Notes under the pieces: generated by a model
Databases searched by the model: none
Seen by the model: the letters and a program-made list of their open reading frames with translations, nothing else
Told to the model about the DNA's origin: nothing
Position numbers and translations under genes: made by a program
NCBI RefSeq assembly: GCF_000143415.4
Contig: NW_003314285.1
Span: 334,896-398,895, forward strand
DNA: 64,000 nucleotides
Origin: Selaginella moellendorffii
Lineage: Eukaryota; Streptophyta; Lycopodiopsida; Selaginellales; Selaginellaceae
Direction: 5' to 3'
In this document: positions 1 through 13,135 of the stretch, in pieces
Layout: each line of letters starts with the position of its first letter
How positions within the stretch are numbered: position 1 is the first letter of the stretch

Positions 1-1050
1 ACGTGACAGATGCCACGTGTCACATGCCACGTGTCCACAGGAACCCAAGGTTTAGGGCCTTAGGCCACTGAACAAAGGAACGGTGCCAAACTCCCAAGCA
101 TGGAGCCGAGGAGTGACGGAACCGAACCACGGAGCAACTCCCGAGCATAAAGCCCAAGGAGCGAAGGGACAGAGGCCCGGAGCGACTTGGAACAGTCCTA
201 GAGTAACCGGCATCCCAATGCCAGGACCAGCACGCAAAACGGAGCCAAACGGAGTCTGACGCTATTTCGGCATACCGGTGGCCTAACACGAGGACATGGG
301 TACTCCACCAACTAGCATGGAATGGAACTTGGGCTTAGACCCAAGCCGGACGCAGAACAAGGACAGGCACTCAAGCGGGAGCTAGATTATGCCTCAGGTT
401 AGTTGGCCATGCCCAACCTACCCACTATCCCTACTATACATTTGGAACCCCCCATAGCCCCCCCCCCCCCCTTGAGGAACACACGCTTTGGGCTTTCACC
501 CCAAGCCTCCCTTAGTACCAGGAGTTAGTCTCTAGGACAAGCTCGAAACTTACTAAATATGGAATGTCCTTAGATTGTGAATTTGGACACGGGACGAACA
601 CCATTGTGTTCAAGCCGATCTCTACATTCCGTAGATATACCAAATGAGCAAATCTGGACACTTTCCATAAATAGCATTTGGGACCGAAATGAGACTAACA
701 CAAAGGGCATGATAGTGAGGGTGTTTGGCAGACACGGTAAGCTATCATCCAGCGATATTGAGGGACCAATCTCAATACGCGAGGGTTCTTGTCAAGCCAG
801 TGCAAGACAGAGCAAAAGAGAACTAAAAAGCCGGGCCAAGTATGCTTGGCCAAATAGACACTTAGGAATTCCGTCCTTATGCTCATCCGGCCAAGTACAG
901 ATGCTAAGTCCAGTTTACTAACACTTGAACAAGAGGGACTAATAAAGGGTCCAGCAATACCGACCTCCTGCCATCGTGGCAGTAAGGAAAGAGTGTCCGT
1001 AAGGACCGATCGACAGGTAACTTTCGATACCCGAAGTCACATTCGCGACA
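1..1050 (-). repeat. Family A LTR, partial (cut by window start)
   Basis: This stretch matches the two LTRs of the element at 25074-32522 over nearly its whole length, including the CACGTG-rich start, the AACCCAAG-TTTAGGGCCTT block and the final TCGATACCCGAAGTCACATTCG. The family starts with TGTTGCGAATG on the minus strand, so the LTR begins at 1050 and runs toward 1. Its other end lies just outside the window. No partner LTR or internal region is visible to the right, where the sequence changes at once to MULE debris, so this is a solo LTR or the edge of an element lying to the left. Confidence 0.8.
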
Positions 1051-1199
1051 AAAGTGATCTAAAAACACTTCTTAAGCTTTGCAATTGTAAGGCTTACCTG
1101 ATGGATGTGATGGTCAACCTTAGGATCTTGGTTTAGTTCCTGCATAAAAATGTAATAGATGTGCTTGCAGGCTAAATATACCTTTCCCCTGTTCTCCCT

Positions 1200-2044
1200 C
1201 TATGTAAAATCTGGACATGTATAGGATGGATTTTCGCAGATTTTGATAGTGTAGCTCATACCCTTTGACAACTTAGTCACAACAACAAACTCCTTAGCTA
1301 CGGCACTGATGTTGTTTATCCTTATATTTATGCATTTCAATGCCTTTGCCAGCTTGATCTTCTCTTGTGCACCTTTTGAAATGGAAGACCTATATTGTAT
1401 AGCCTTCCCATTTCTAGCTGGTCGTGTATGCCGGTCTAGTGTTGACATTGGTGGCATAGTAGTATCAATAGCAACATTTGAGGAAGTCTTCAGCTTGAAA
1501 CTAGCTCTCTCCAAACTTTCAATCTCTTCTTTTAAAAGATTGCAGCTTTGCTCAACTGGCCACTCCTCTGGCACAGAATCTGGCTTCGAGATAATTGAGT
1601 TGTGGATCCGGTTTGTATGAGTAACATCAGTCCCACAACAGTAAATCTAACTTGACTAGCAGCCCTTTACCCCTAGATCTTGACAGTCCCAGAAACATGG
1701 TACTGCTAAAGAACTTGAACATGAGCGCACAAATGCAAGACACTGACCTCGACTCCCAATCATTCCAGAGCAACGCACATTACTCTTGGCACTGACTCTT
1801 TGAATTGCCCAATTGATATGAGAAACTGGCTCACGAGCAATAATCTTCTCAACCTTTGACACTGGATTTACTTGTGTAACAATTGGCACCTCCTCCACTC
1901 CATGTTCCTTAATTCTTCTCCGGTGTCGTGGAATAGAATGGTAGTCAAACTCTAGACAGTGAGAGCTAGAAGGAGTGATGTTAAGCCCATCAAATGTTTG
2001 TCAACACTTCAAACGGGCTGTCCTCATGTCCCCAAGTGGTTCAT
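1200..2044 (-). pseudogene. MULE-type transposase C-terminal fragment with SWIM-like finger
   Basis: Minus-strand reading gives PEEWPVEQSCNLLKEEIESL, and later a PSYTCPDFT segment, the first half of a SWIM zinc finger (CxC...CxH). Upstream (1650-1900) it reads NWAIQRVSAKSNVRCSGM and, near 1920, YHSIPRHRRR. All three blocks align in the same order with the better preserved copy at 21780-22931 (WAIRRVPAKSNVRC, CTCPDF). The finger is cut after CPDFT, so the second Cys and the His are missing. Stops and frame changes separate the blocks. A TRIM element has inserted at 2045, and the few bases after 2751 continue the same dead gene. Confidence 0.7.
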
Positions 2045-2206
2045 TGTAGTGCACTTTATCTCTTTCCCCTTAAGCCAACTGGAAAAGGGGCAATTGCTTG
2101 ATGAGAGAGCCTTTAGTGACTATTTTATCCCCATTTATCCCCCAAGGTTCCAAGGATCCATAGTGACAGTATATCCAAATCTCATCCCATGATCACATGT
2201 GCTACA
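2045..2206 (-). repeat. TRIM copy 1, 3' LTR
   Basis: A 162-bp terminal repeat, TGTAGTGCAC to ATGTGCTACA on the plus strand. The purine tract lies next to it at 2207-2220. Confidence 0.92.
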
Positions 2207-2570
2207 CTCACCCCCTCTTCAGAGATGTCAATGTCCTCATTGATTATTGAGATGTTAATATCCTCATTGATTATTGACTAATAACCCCTACTGAGCCAAG
2301 GGGAACCAACACTTCCATTTCCACACTTAATTTACCAATCCTTCCATTGTGTAGACCAGTTATTCCATATGAGGCAACTAGTCATCCACCCGTACCGCAA
2401 TCCCATGGTGGATACCTTCGTCCGTGGATACTCCACACAAGAGGAAGGACGTACGCATGGATGCCCAATACGTACGATTTCAAATTTAGGGGTAGGAATA
2501 TACTTTGCTCAAGGGTATATTATATTTTTAAGTAGCCACTAATCAATGGAAATCGAACCCGTGCCATTTT

Positions 2571-2583
2571 CTCTGATACCAAT
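2571..2583 (-). other. TRIM primer binding site (tRNA-iMet type)
   Basis: The minus strand reads ATTGGTATCAGAG directly after the LTR at 2584-2746. TGGTATCAGAG is complementary to the 3' end of plant initiator methionine tRNA, which fixes the element on the minus strand. Confidence 0.88.
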
Positions 2584-2746
2584 TGTAGCGCACTTTTATC
2601 TCTCTCCCCTTAAACTAACTAGAAAAGAGGCAATTGCTTGATAAAAGAGCCTTTAGTGGCTATTTTATCCCCATTTATCCCCCAAGGTTCCAAGGATCCA
2701 CGGTGACAGTATATTCAAATCTCATCCCATGATCACATGCACTACA
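2584..2746 (-). repeat. TRIM copy 1, 5' LTR
   Basis: A 163-bp terminal repeat nearly identical to 2045-2206. The two LTRs differ at only a few sites, so the insertion is fairly recent. Confidence 0.92.
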
Positions 2747-2879
2747 TTCATAACTTGATTCCATAGGAGTTTTAGTAATAACTTCCCCTTGAGAGTCTGT
2801 GCATCTGTAAACTCTTAGAGGAGGTGCTCATAGGGATAACAGGGGTGAGTAAAATGGTATTTAGACAATCCAAGCTCCT

Positions 2880-3640
2880 TTCAGGATCAACTCACTTGCG
2901 GGCAGTGCGTGAGTAACACCACATGCAGGGCTGGTGAGGGAGTGTGCCAGTTGGGCTATGCTCAAATCTTGGAGCTGACTGGCACCATGGTAGTGGGTGT
3001 GGGTGATACAAGGTTTGCAAGTGACCTGAAGGTGTGTGCAACCTGAAGGTGTCAAGGTAGTTCTTTGAGCTGTCAAAGGAGGGGAAGTTGAAGAAGCTGA
3101 AGTAGCCGCCAGTGATTCTCCAACATCTGCTCAAAGAGCCTGAGAGCCAAGGCTCCATCTCCCTGGTGGCAGTAGCCGGCAATGATTGCCTTCCAAGTCA
3201 CGGCATCCCGTCCCCCACTGACTGCCGAGTCAAAAACTTTGCGAGCTTCCACCATGCAGCCATCCGTAGAAGCCTAGTAGAGAATTCATGATGACCACCT
3301 CGGCTTCCATCTCGGTGTGACGGATTTGCTGGTGGATGGCCCTTTTGGTCTCCAAAGCCATGGAGCTCCTACAGGCCCGGAGCGCGGGGGCGTAAGTTGG
3401 AGTGTTGGGTACCATGCCTTAAACTTGCTGCATCCACGAGAAGAGGTCTAGTGCAGCTAGTGCTTGTTCCATCTGGACATATCCGACCATCAGCATTGTC
3501 CGCGAGACAACATTGTGCCTCTCCATCCGGTCAAAGACTCTCCGCGCATCCACCTCTTTGTAAACCACCCAGTATTTGCTGGGCAAGTACTCATAAATAA
3601 TAATGATGAGATCAAAGAAAAAACAAAAGAAATCATTTGT
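2880..3640 (-). pseudogene. PPR protein pseudogene fragment
   Basis: Three adjoining minus-strand frames read as consecutive pentatricopeptide repeats: DARRVFDRMERHNVVSRTML with ALAALDLFSWMQ; TPTYAPALRACRSSMALE with IHQQI and VIMNSLLGFYG; and EARKVFDSAVSGGRDAVTWK with IIAGYCHQGDGALALRLFEQ. The spacing and wording (VF-R-V-W-MI-GY, AL-LF-M) are typical of plant PLS-class PPR proteins that act in organelle RNA processing. Frame changes near 3235 and 3420 and decay beyond 3110 break the gene. No start, transit peptide or DYW end can be seen. Confidence 0.75.
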
Positions 3641-3730
3641 CAAATGTTTGCCATGACAATTAATTACAAAAACATTAGTTGCATCTAATAGTCTTAATTT
3701 TGGAGAACTAGTAATGAAGATTGGAGTCAC

Positions 3731-4140
3731 CTATTGACAATGCTTTTCTAATGTTGAACCATAACATTTATAATATTTTTGCAACAATTAGTATCCTTTA
3801 TATAAATAACATTTTAATTGTTGTAAATATAACAACAAATATTTTGCAACAATTAACATCCTTTACAATACTTTTGTTTACCATAATACCTTTTTTTATA
3901 TAAAGTGTTAACTCGAAAAATATGTCTAGATATAAATATGCTTTTTAATTTACAGAAACCAAGATGTTTTTGATAAATATTGATGTGGCATATTAGGATA
4001 TCCAGATATTAATATAGTGCTATATACATTACACATACTTATTAAGTGGAAATTATTATTTGTATATTGTAAACATCAGTGGTAATTTCTAATCATATTG
4101 TGAAGTAGCATAATTTCCAGCAACAATGATATGTGAAAGT
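3731..4140. other. AT-rich spacer, no gene seen
   Basis: Very AT-rich sequence with a loose repeat of the kind CAACAAATATTTTGCAACAATTA near 3780-3860. No coding frame or RNA gene is supported. Confidence 0.5.
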
Positions 4141-4313
4141 CATAGATGTCCTTGGCCCAATATTCACAAATGTGTCCTTGGCCCAATATTTGCCTACAAG
4201 AATTATATGTAGATTTGCACCCTAGAAGGCCTGTGGTTGGCATAATGGAGCATATGTTGAGCACATGTTGACCAATATGAAATACCAACTTTAATATTTG
4301 ATAGCCTACTTGC

Positions 4314-4475
4314 TATAGCATATGTGATTATGGAATGAGATTTGAATATATTCTCATATTAGATCCTTAAAACCTTGAGAAATAAAAAAAGATAAAATAG
4401 TTATTAAAGGTTCTTTTATTAAGCAATTGCTCATTTTTTAGTTAACTTAAAGGGAGGGAGATAAAGTGCGCTATA
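4314..4475 (+). repeat. TRIM-family solo LTR (left arm)
   Basis: Aligns along its whole length with the LTRs of the complete TRIM, here in plus orientation (TATAGCATATGTGATTATGG to ATAAAGTGCGCTATA), with several transitions including both ends. The five bases on either side (CTTGC, TCCAG) do not match, so the target duplication has decayed or been lost. Confidence 0.8.
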
Positions 4476-4559
4476 TCCAGTATTAAAGATAATGACACAA
4501 GTTTCATTGTGAAACTACAATATGAGTGGATGATTAATTCCTAAAACTGTTTTTTATAT

Positions 4560-6830
4560 ACTATGTGGTTTATACAAATTCTTGGTAATGCTTTTTGGTT
4601 TGAGCAATATTTCAGTGACTTTTTAGCAAATGATGGATAAAGTTCTTTGCAATATGCTAGAACTGACTTTATCGATGATGTCTTGATTCATTTAAAGGGG
4701 ATATAAAAGGAACACATCCATGATATTAGCAAAGTGTTAGATCAGTTGCAGGAAGTTAGTTGAAAACTAAAGCGGTCAAAGTGCATATTTGGATCCAAGA
4801 ATATAATTTATCTTGGGTATCATATTTATTGTGAGGGTTTGTAAATTAATCATGACAAAGTTGTAGTTGTTCTAAAGTTTTCTATTCGAAGTGTGTGAAT
4901 GATGTGCAACACTTCCTAAGCAAGATATAGCATTTCAGTCATTTTATTGATTATCTTTTTTATTATATTGTACTATTGTGAGTGTTGTTGAAGTTGTTGA
5001 TATTATCTTTCATCTAGTCAGAGGACTAAGAACAAGCATTCACGGATCTCAAAGAGACATTAATGACTCCTCCAATTTTGGCATATTTTAAATACACTTG
5101 ATCATTCATTTTACATATAGATGTTTTGATATCGGTCTCATGAATGTCTTGATGTAAAAAAGTACAAGTGTGCATGGTTAGCATCATCCCATTATGTACA
5201 TCAGTGGTATATTACAGTCAATAGAGGTGAACTACTCCATGATAAAAAAGTGTTTAGTAGTAGTTTAAGGTTTTGAAAAGTTTCATACATATTTGCATGG
5301 TTTTCAGACATTACTAGAAAGTGATTATGCAACAATTACTTTATTATTGAAGCTTGGTTTGTTGTATTGCTTGATGGGCTTTGAAGCTTTAGATATATAA
5401 TTTCAAGGTTATTCATTGCTTAAGGAGTTCTATAGTTGATATTGATGCCCTTTCTCGAATTTTTCTCTCTTTTATGCTCTTGTTTTATATTCTTAACGAA
5501 TTTTTTATTCCAATATCTGTGGATTTTCTAGACAAAAATTTTGTGCTGTTAGAGGTTGTTGTATTTAATATTTAATATCCACAAGATGTGGAGTAAAATC
5601 TATTTTCTTTTAACAAGGTTTATAAAACTTAAAAAGGTTAAGCTGTGGATTTAAAAGCTTTATAATGGGTTTGAGAATCTTATATCGTTTACTGATAACT
5701 GCCATTTTGGCATTTGAAGACAACCTTCTTTATTTTGTCAGGAAAGGTCTTAATGATCATTTACAGTTGGTAATGTCTTTGATGTTTATTTTGTGTTTTC
5801 TCCATATTTATCATGATTCTCCTATTCTAAATGGGTATATAAGACATTGTTGTGTAAATGAGAAGCTATGTATGTCTTTTTATTAGTTGAAGATATAGTG
5901 CTAATATGTGTGTAGTTGTGTTTAATGCTAAACTCGTAATACTTCCCCTCATACTATAGAAAGACAATTAGAGTTAATTATAATTTCCCATTTATTTGAG
6001 TTGGTAGCATTTGATGTGATAGAGCCTTTAACATGGTCAATTGCTAGTAATGAGTATGTTATTATTATTTTTTACTACTTAACTCATTAGGTGGAAGTTA
6101 ATGCTTTTGTTAGTGCATCTACAACTACTATTGAATACTTTCTCCTCAATCAAGTGGTGTTCCAATATTCTTATCTAAAGTAAATTCTTTTGAATAATGG
6201 TCTTGCATTAATGGCTAAGGCATTTCATATTTTAACATCTTGGTTGGGGATAGACCACACTTTCACAAGTACTTATCATCCAAAGATGAATGATTTGCTA
6301 AAACAAATTGTTCAAAACTTAAATAATTATGAATTACATGAAATTTTTGCATTTGATTTGGGATGGTTATTTACCTTTTCTTTGGTATGTGTATGTTATA
6401 TGGGTACAGAGTTCTATTAATGCTTCACTATATAAATTCTTATATGGTTATGATCTGATACTACTAACAGAATTGAGTTTATTTTTGTGATTACTATAAG
6501 CTATTAATGATAGGTCTAAGAATCAGTATTTGATGAGTATTTTTCCATTAGTTCAAGTGGAGTCTATTGAACATTTGGGTTGTGTACAAGTGGGACAACA
6601 ACAATATTACAATTCCCATTATCGCCCATTTACAAAGTATAAAGTGGATAATTTAGTATTAATTTCTTTTTCTCAATTTTACAGTATATGGTTTATTTAA
6701 AGTATCAGATGTTGCAACAAGTTAGACGACAAGTTATTTAATATAACATTCAATTGGCCAGAAATTATATATGTATAGCAATTAAAATATTTTGTACAAA
6801 GGAATCAAGAATAACTAGCACCACCTATAG
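4560..6830 (+). pseudogene. Ty3/gypsy pol remnant (left arm): RT, RNase H, integrase
   Basis: Read in all three plus frames the order of a gypsy polyprotein is visible. At 4570-4620 there is the reverse-transcriptase block FLVMLFGLSN; at 4665 IDDVLIHLKG, related to the YxDD loop region; at 5185-5300 HPIMYISG...NYSMIKKCLVVV, the RNase H region; at 6190-6330 NGLALMAKAFHILTSWLGID and STYHPKMNDLLKQ, the integrase core with its HPxxxG-like motif; and at 6560-6720 YYNSHYRPFTKYKVDNLVLI, the region after the integrase. Stops and frameshifts are frequent, so it is inactive. No LTRs of its own can be assigned. Confidence 0.8.
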
Positions 6831-7149
6831 TTCTACTAGTGTCTCCTTTTGATGTTCCTTCAAATCCCAACCTGTCAACTAAAGAATCTTGATTGCCTTC
6901 CATCCTTCAAAGAAGAGGGGATCATATAAGGTCCAAATGTATAATTATGATATCATATATTAATTTTAGTATGTGGGATTTTGGTAGTGATTGAATTAGT
7001 TTCAATCTTAAAAAATCCAGCAGGATCAGGTGGTGCTACACTAGAATCTTAAGTATTTCCTTTAGAGAGTTTTTTTATATTTTGCTGGACTAGATTGGTG
7101 ATTGTCGGCTCCTTGGAATGCAAGTAGAGGCTACTCAGTGTTGCCTTTT

Positions 7150-8070
7150 CAGTTGATCCATCTCAGGTTTGTTGGACTTCTTTTTTGGATAAAAAGGCTC
7201 CTAGTTTCATTGTCTTTGTCCCAGGAAGTAGATTGATTGAATCATATGTGGGGAATTATGTTCTTTATCAGTACTTAACTTTTTGTTTTAAGAGCCTTTC
7301 TAGCTTGTCTTCTCGTTTTCTATATGTAAGGTGTTTTCCAGTACTTGAAATACATCTTAAACCAGACTAGGGCCTCAATATCTTAATTGTTCCCATGGGT
7401 AAAGTCTTCATTCAAGTATCTAGCCAAATTCCATCTTGGATTCTTGAGCTTTGCAGCATTAGTTTGCTCCTCTGCACTTTCTACCGTGGCAGCACTTTAC
7501 CAAGGTCTTTAGGTTACCATAATATTTTTAACGTGTTTGTTTACTTGTGCTCGGATTCCGTCTGCTGGAGTGCTCAAGTATCTCGATTACAGGTGAAGAT
7601 AGGCGATCAGAATATCAAAGATGTTAGCCGCGGTCTTTAATTGGGTATTGGAGTAGTACTGCAAAAAAAGATGAACTCCTAACCACTTGTACACTAAACA
7701 AGCTGCCATTCATGAGTCAATTCTCAAGTTTCCAAAGCAATACGAAACCATGGTTTGGCGAGAGGGGACTAAAGGTATTCAAAGCTCTTTACTTCCGTCT
7801 AGCTTTGCAGCTGAGTGGAGGAGAGATAGCGCTGGCAAGAGCATTCCTCAATTAATCCTCTTGTAATTGTGTGATGAAGCAACGAGTGCTCTAGATTCCA
7901 CCACCGAGGCAGAAATTCTATCGTCACTCAGGTCACTTGTGGCCGCCATATTCATTGCTCACCGTCTCACAACAGCACTGAACTGCGGCGAGGTATACGT
8001 TTCTGTTAGCTTTGCAAGACCTGGGCGGTATGCTCAGCTCTGGGCGCAACAGAAGAGCTTGGATTATGGT
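7150..8070 (+). pseudogene. ATM-type (ABCB) half-transporter remnant, nucleotide-binding domain
   Basis: The best parts read QAAIHESILKFPKQYETMV near 7690, LQLSGGE...ALARAFL near 7805 (ABC signature), and CDEATSALDSTTEAEILSSL at 7870 (Walker B and D-loop) followed by IFIAHRLTTALNC (H-loop) and ARPGRYAQLWAQQ. This wording is typical of the ATM/HMT1 group of mitochondrial half-transporters that export a sulfur compound for cytosolic Fe-S assembly. VKIGDQNIKDVSRGL at 7590 is the linker before Walker A. The Walker A region is missing and stops interrupt it. An apparent old intron still separates the GLK block from LSGGE. The 3' end runs into a peroxidase fragment. Confidence 0.75.
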
Positions 8071-8074
8071 CCAT

Positions 8075-8414
8075 CGCTGAGCTCTTCGCCAGATTATATG
8101 ACCCTTACTACAACCAATCGCTCAGGAGCCAGTGTCCCAGCAGTGGTGGTGACTCAAACCTTTCTCCTCTAGATTTGCAAACTCCAGTGGTGTTTGACAA
8201 CAAGTACTACAAGAACTTTATAAATTTCAGTGGATTGTTCCACTCTGACCAGAGACTGTGGAGTGGTGGTGATTGGACAGTTGCGTAGCTGGTGCACACT
8301 TATGCCATGGATCAAGTGCGATTTTTCCAGGACTTTGCGACTGGAATGATCAATATGGGGAACCTCAAGCCGCTCTTGGCTCCAAATCGTAAATACTGTG
8401 GCAAAGTGAACTAG
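8075..8414 (+). pseudogene. Class III peroxidase C-terminal fragment fused to the ABC remnant
   Basis: The plus strand reads a peroxidase tail: ARLYDPYYNQSLRSQCPS, SNLSPLDLQTPVVFDNKYYK, GLFHSDQRLW, FFQDFATGMINMGNLKPLL and a final KYCGKVN before TAG at 8412. The family motifs (TP-FDN-YY, L-SDQ, F---F---M-KMG) are clear. It starts in mid-protein directly after the ABC transporter code, has a TAG stop at about 8287, and differs enough from the neighbouring intact gene to be a separate paralogue. It is tail to tail with the intact gene. Confidence 0.8.
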
Positions 8415-8480
8415 ATTTTTTCAACATATAAAAGTTATCTCTTGGTTCCAAGGTGTTTATCAAGTAGACTTTTTCTCAAG

Positions 8481-9675
<1,195 letters not shown>

Positions 9676-10149
9676 TTAAACACAACTCGAGCCGGTGTAT
9701 TTTGACAAGCTTTTTGTTTTGTGATGGAATAAGTCGTATCCATTTCATGTGGTGAAAGTCGGCAATGGCACACAAGTTCAAACATTTCACCCTCGAAAGA
9801 ACCATATCTCACAACCTCCAAATATCACAAGAGATGATCAAGCTTGTCATGATGCAAAAAAAAGTCAAGTACCGCTCAAATGCATCCTGTGACTTTGGAC
9901 AAGTTTTTCTTGGTGGAGTGTTTTCACTCCCTTTCCGCCACCAAAGCATGCCTGTTACAATTTTTCTTTGCTGGCTAATGCCTCCACAGCACAAAAACCT
10001 TGTGAATAAGACATTAGAACTTTCGAGGAGAAAGCCCCCTTCTCCTAAGTGCATTCTGCAATTAGTAAATGAGAAAGAGTTTGCCAGCAAAACAAATGCA
10101 GACTTAGATACTCTTTATTATCTTCACCTAAAGAGGAAGTACTTTTGAG

Positions 10150-10700
10150 ACTAAAGTTGATAGAAAAATATAATACTTCATTTAGATATTTTCTTATAGT
10201 TTATTTCTACATTATTTAAAATATCACAAACTCTTATAAAAAATAAATAAGAGAAAATTAATTTTTCATATTAAATATAGTTAGCCCAACACAGAATAAT
10301 AATATTTTAGAACTTAATACAGACTTAAAATAAAATTTAACATGTATTTAATAACAATTCATCTTTTTTGCTATACTAAGTGGTGTAATTATTATTATAT
10401 TATATAAATGTGACTATTTTTAAAAAATGTAAAGTAAATTATTATTACTGTAAATATATAATCAAAATATATAATCCTTTTTGTCTGTCTAAAATTAGAT
10501 TTTTATAATATTAGTATTAAAAACACTAATAAAAATTAGTCAAAATAATAATCAAAGATAAAAAACTATAGTTTGAAATCATATACTATCAATTTTAGAT
10601 TAGTTTGTTACAAGGGTAACATCTAGATATTAGAACGGTCCTAATGCATCCACCATCTCAATGCTATACTTAGTATGCATAACAAAAGTTTAATGTTATT
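10150..10700. other. AT-rich spacer inside left arm
   Basis: About 80 percent A+T by eye, without coding frames. It is closely matched in the right arm at about 32870-33330. Confidence 0.5.
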
Positions 10701-10870
10701 TTAACATATTGGTGGTCTAACTTGAGGATATAAATACTTTATCAGCTAGCATGGTATGGACTTTGGGCTTAGGCCCAAGCTAAATGCAAAACAAAAACAA
10801 ACATACAAGTGTAAAGTAAAATTATGTCAAGTGTAAAGTAAAATTGGTCAACCATACCCAACATATCCAT
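10700..10870 (-). repeat. Diverged family A LTR piece (left arm)
   Basis: TTGGTGGTCTAACTTGAGGA to the CCATACCCAACATATCCA block follows the LTR segment at about 280-430 (GGTGGCCTAACACGAGGACA...CCCAACCTACCCACT) but with many C-to-T type changes, so it is an older copy than the others. A counterpart lies at 32610-32785. Confidence 0.65.
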
Positions 10871-10957
10871 TATATTTCCTTCTAATAGTCTTTGTGTTAT
10901 AGTGGTTGACTGAGTCAAAAAGAAGTATACTAATTTCTTTGAATTTAACATATTATT

Positions 10958-11028
10958 TGTTGCGAATGTGACTTCGGGTATTGAAAGTTACCTGTCGGCC
11001 AATCCTTACAGACACTCTTTCCTTACTG
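10958..11028 (+). repeat. Truncated end of a family A LTR at duplication breakpoint
   Basis: TGTTGCGAATGTGACTTCGG is the exact start of the family A LTR. The next 50 bases follow the LTR up to CTTACTGCCACG and then stop. In the right arm the same junction is the start of the full LTR at 32522. The left arm therefore carries only the first 71 bp of an LTR. Confidence 0.85.
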
Positions 11029-11310
11029 CCACGGGGGATGGTCTAAAGTTGAGTTGAGCTCAATTCAACACAAGTCAACTCAATTCAACATAGTCAATAA
11101 GAAGTATTACAAAGGAGATCTAAATTGAACAAATGAAGGTTCTAGCAAAATTTAAAATATTAAAATACTTAAATATCTAAGTTAAAAGTTTTTATAAGAT
11201 TGAATTGTTTAAAAAAGACAAAGTTCATGAGAACCTATCTTTTATAAAACTATATTATTTTATTATGACAACTATTACAGCTGTTATATTTGATTTGACT
11301 ACTTAATATT

Positions 11311-11625
11311 TTGAATATTTTTACAGCTGTATATACTATTCCTTCATTCAAAAGATTTTTTAGGGTTCTTGAGAAGATGGGAAGCAAGGAATATACAAAA
11401 TCTGTGAGTAAGAGTTGTAGTGCAAAGGAATGTGAGAATGTTAATTTTGTTTCATTACCACAATCTCTATATTACACACCTAGTCCTTATTACCTATTTG
11501 GGAATGTGGAGACCACTATCACGATTGATAAAAATGCTCCTATTACTTTTGAAACAACAATCCAAAGCAATAGAAATGAAGAAATGAACAGCACGGTGGA
11601 AAGCACTAAGAAATCTACTCCATAA
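11311..11625 (+). CDS. Small open frame, unknown, low support
   Basis: A 104-codon frame in AT-rich DNA. It holds a short cluster KSCSAKECENVNF and a Ser/Thr-rich tail; no domain is recognised. The codon use is AT-rich like its surroundings and no introns or promoter can be assigned. It might be a chance frame or a piece of the neighbouring 12.2-kb remnant. The flanks 11040-11310 and 11626-12200 show nothing coding. Confidence 0.2.
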   Translation: MNIFTAVYTIPSFKRFFRVLEKMGSKEYTKSVSKSCSAKECENVNFVSLPQSLYYTPSPYYLFGNVETTITIDKNAPITFETTIQSNRNEEMNSTVESTKKSTP

Positions 11626-12202
11626 AACTTTCCATGACATTTGTAATTTACATATTAATTCATATTAAAAACTTTGTTGCTTGCCTATATCGCAATCCTC
11701 TCATATGATAAGACCAAGGTATATTTTGCAATGAATCCTCATTAAAAGTTTTCGGGAATTGTTTGTAAATAATGATAAAAGAAATCAAAATCTTTTGAAA
11801 AACTCAAAAGTAATATCACATCAAAGAATCAACTTTATCTACATTTCCAAGACTAAAAGGTAATCTCACATGAGAGAATAGTAACATGCCAACGTGCTCT
11901 GCCACTATAATATGGTCTATATTTCCTTGCAGTTTATTTCCCTAGACATTTGGCATGTGTAGAAAAGAATATATATGTAGCAAAGTAGGATTCATCATAA
12001 TGATAGAGCATGTGTATACACGATAATCTAAAATTCTAGAAGCTCTTATGTTTACAAGAAAGCTATGATTATGAAGCCCCATTTCCAAGACTAACATTTA
12101 AAGAATCTAAGTATTGTCAGTGTCATAATAAATTAACCTCATTCCCAAGACTAAAACTTAGTATATAAACTATTTTAAAAAGTTATAGTCATTGTAGATT
12201 TT

Positions 12203-12780
12203 TTGTTCTCCTTGAGCTCCTTAGAAGTTTATATTGAAATGGCTCAAAGGAGAGTCATTACTACTCGTACTTGGCCCCCTAGCATTTCATATCAATCTCC
12301 ACCTCCATCCTCAAGTTTTACTAACATTCCATCTTCACCTCCATATAACAATTCTTTTTCTACTGAGGGCTCTAGTGAAGCTGAACTAGAGCTCCCTATA
12401 TGTGAAATTCCAGATCTTGCTACTAGAGAGGGATTGTTTCCAGTGCTTCAAGAGCAATGCCACATGTTTTTGCAAGATTTTGCTCCTGACATGGCAAGAC
12501 TACTTGAAAGAACAGAACTCTATTACATTTGGTGTCTAATATACTACTTTCTCTTGGACAAGACAAATGGCTCTATGGGTTTACAAACTTTTCTTGAGCA
12601 CTATAGGAATTGCCCAACGGCAGGTCTAGAAAATGTGCACGTGTGAATGTACAATAGATTCAAGAATGAGTTATGGACACATACCCATTATCGCTTCATA
12701 GTGAGGAACAACATCCCCTTGAGAAACATTACATTGGCTAGTGCAAAATATGGGGTTTTTAAGCCACCCTACAATGGAAT
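12203..12780 (+). pseudogene. Unknown gene remnant with Pro/Ser-rich N-terminus
   Basis: An ATG at 12239 (MAQRRVITTRTWPPS) opens a frame that runs to a TGA at 12644-12646 and continues in the same frame as MYNRFKNELWTHTHYRFIVR and NITLASAKYGVFKPPYNG. The TGA is one C-to-T change from CGA. A donor-like GTAAGATC at 12781 and an exon-like stretch VTYLVLEGAIISHIIVYKML after 12860 suggest more exons. The N-terminal 60 residues are rich in Pro and Ser, followed by an acidic patch (EGSSEAELELP). I do not recognise the family. It converges on the ParB/methyltransferase-like gene and may have belonged to the same mobile element. Confidence 0.4.
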
Positions 12781-13135
12781 GTAAGATCTAAAATTACTTT
12801 ACTATACTATAGTATTGTCACTATTAAAAGAAAAAATATAATAAAATGATATTAGTTGTAGGTAACATACCTTGTTCTAGAAGGTGCTATCATATCACAT
12901 ATAATTGTTTACAAAATGTTGAAGGAGGAGATGGCAACACACAAGCGCTACAAAGTGATGGTGACAGGTGAGAATGATAATCTGCAATTATGGTATCTGA
13001 CACTGACACTGACATCTAACATATAGCAAGCTTTCCATTTTATATAAGGATGCAATTAACTTTTTTCTGCCTTATCATCAACATAATGATTTCTTTTATA
13101 CTTTCTCCTATATTGGTATTGTAGGGAAAATTCAC

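Larger units (their letters stand above)
2045..2746 (-). mobile_element. TRIM (miniature LTR retrotransposon), complete copy 1
   Basis: This 702-bp element has two direct terminal repeats (2045-2206 and 2584-2746) that begin TGTAG and end CTACA. It is flanked by a perfect 5-bp duplication, TTCAT, at 2040-2044 and 2747-2751. On the minus strand the 5' LTR is followed after two bases by TGGTATCAGAG, the usual initiator-Met tRNA primer binding site, and the 3' LTR is preceded by a purine tract GAAGAGGGGGTGAG. The 377-bp interior has no coding capacity, so it must be moved by proteins supplied in trans. It sits inside the MULE remnant. Confidence 0.92.
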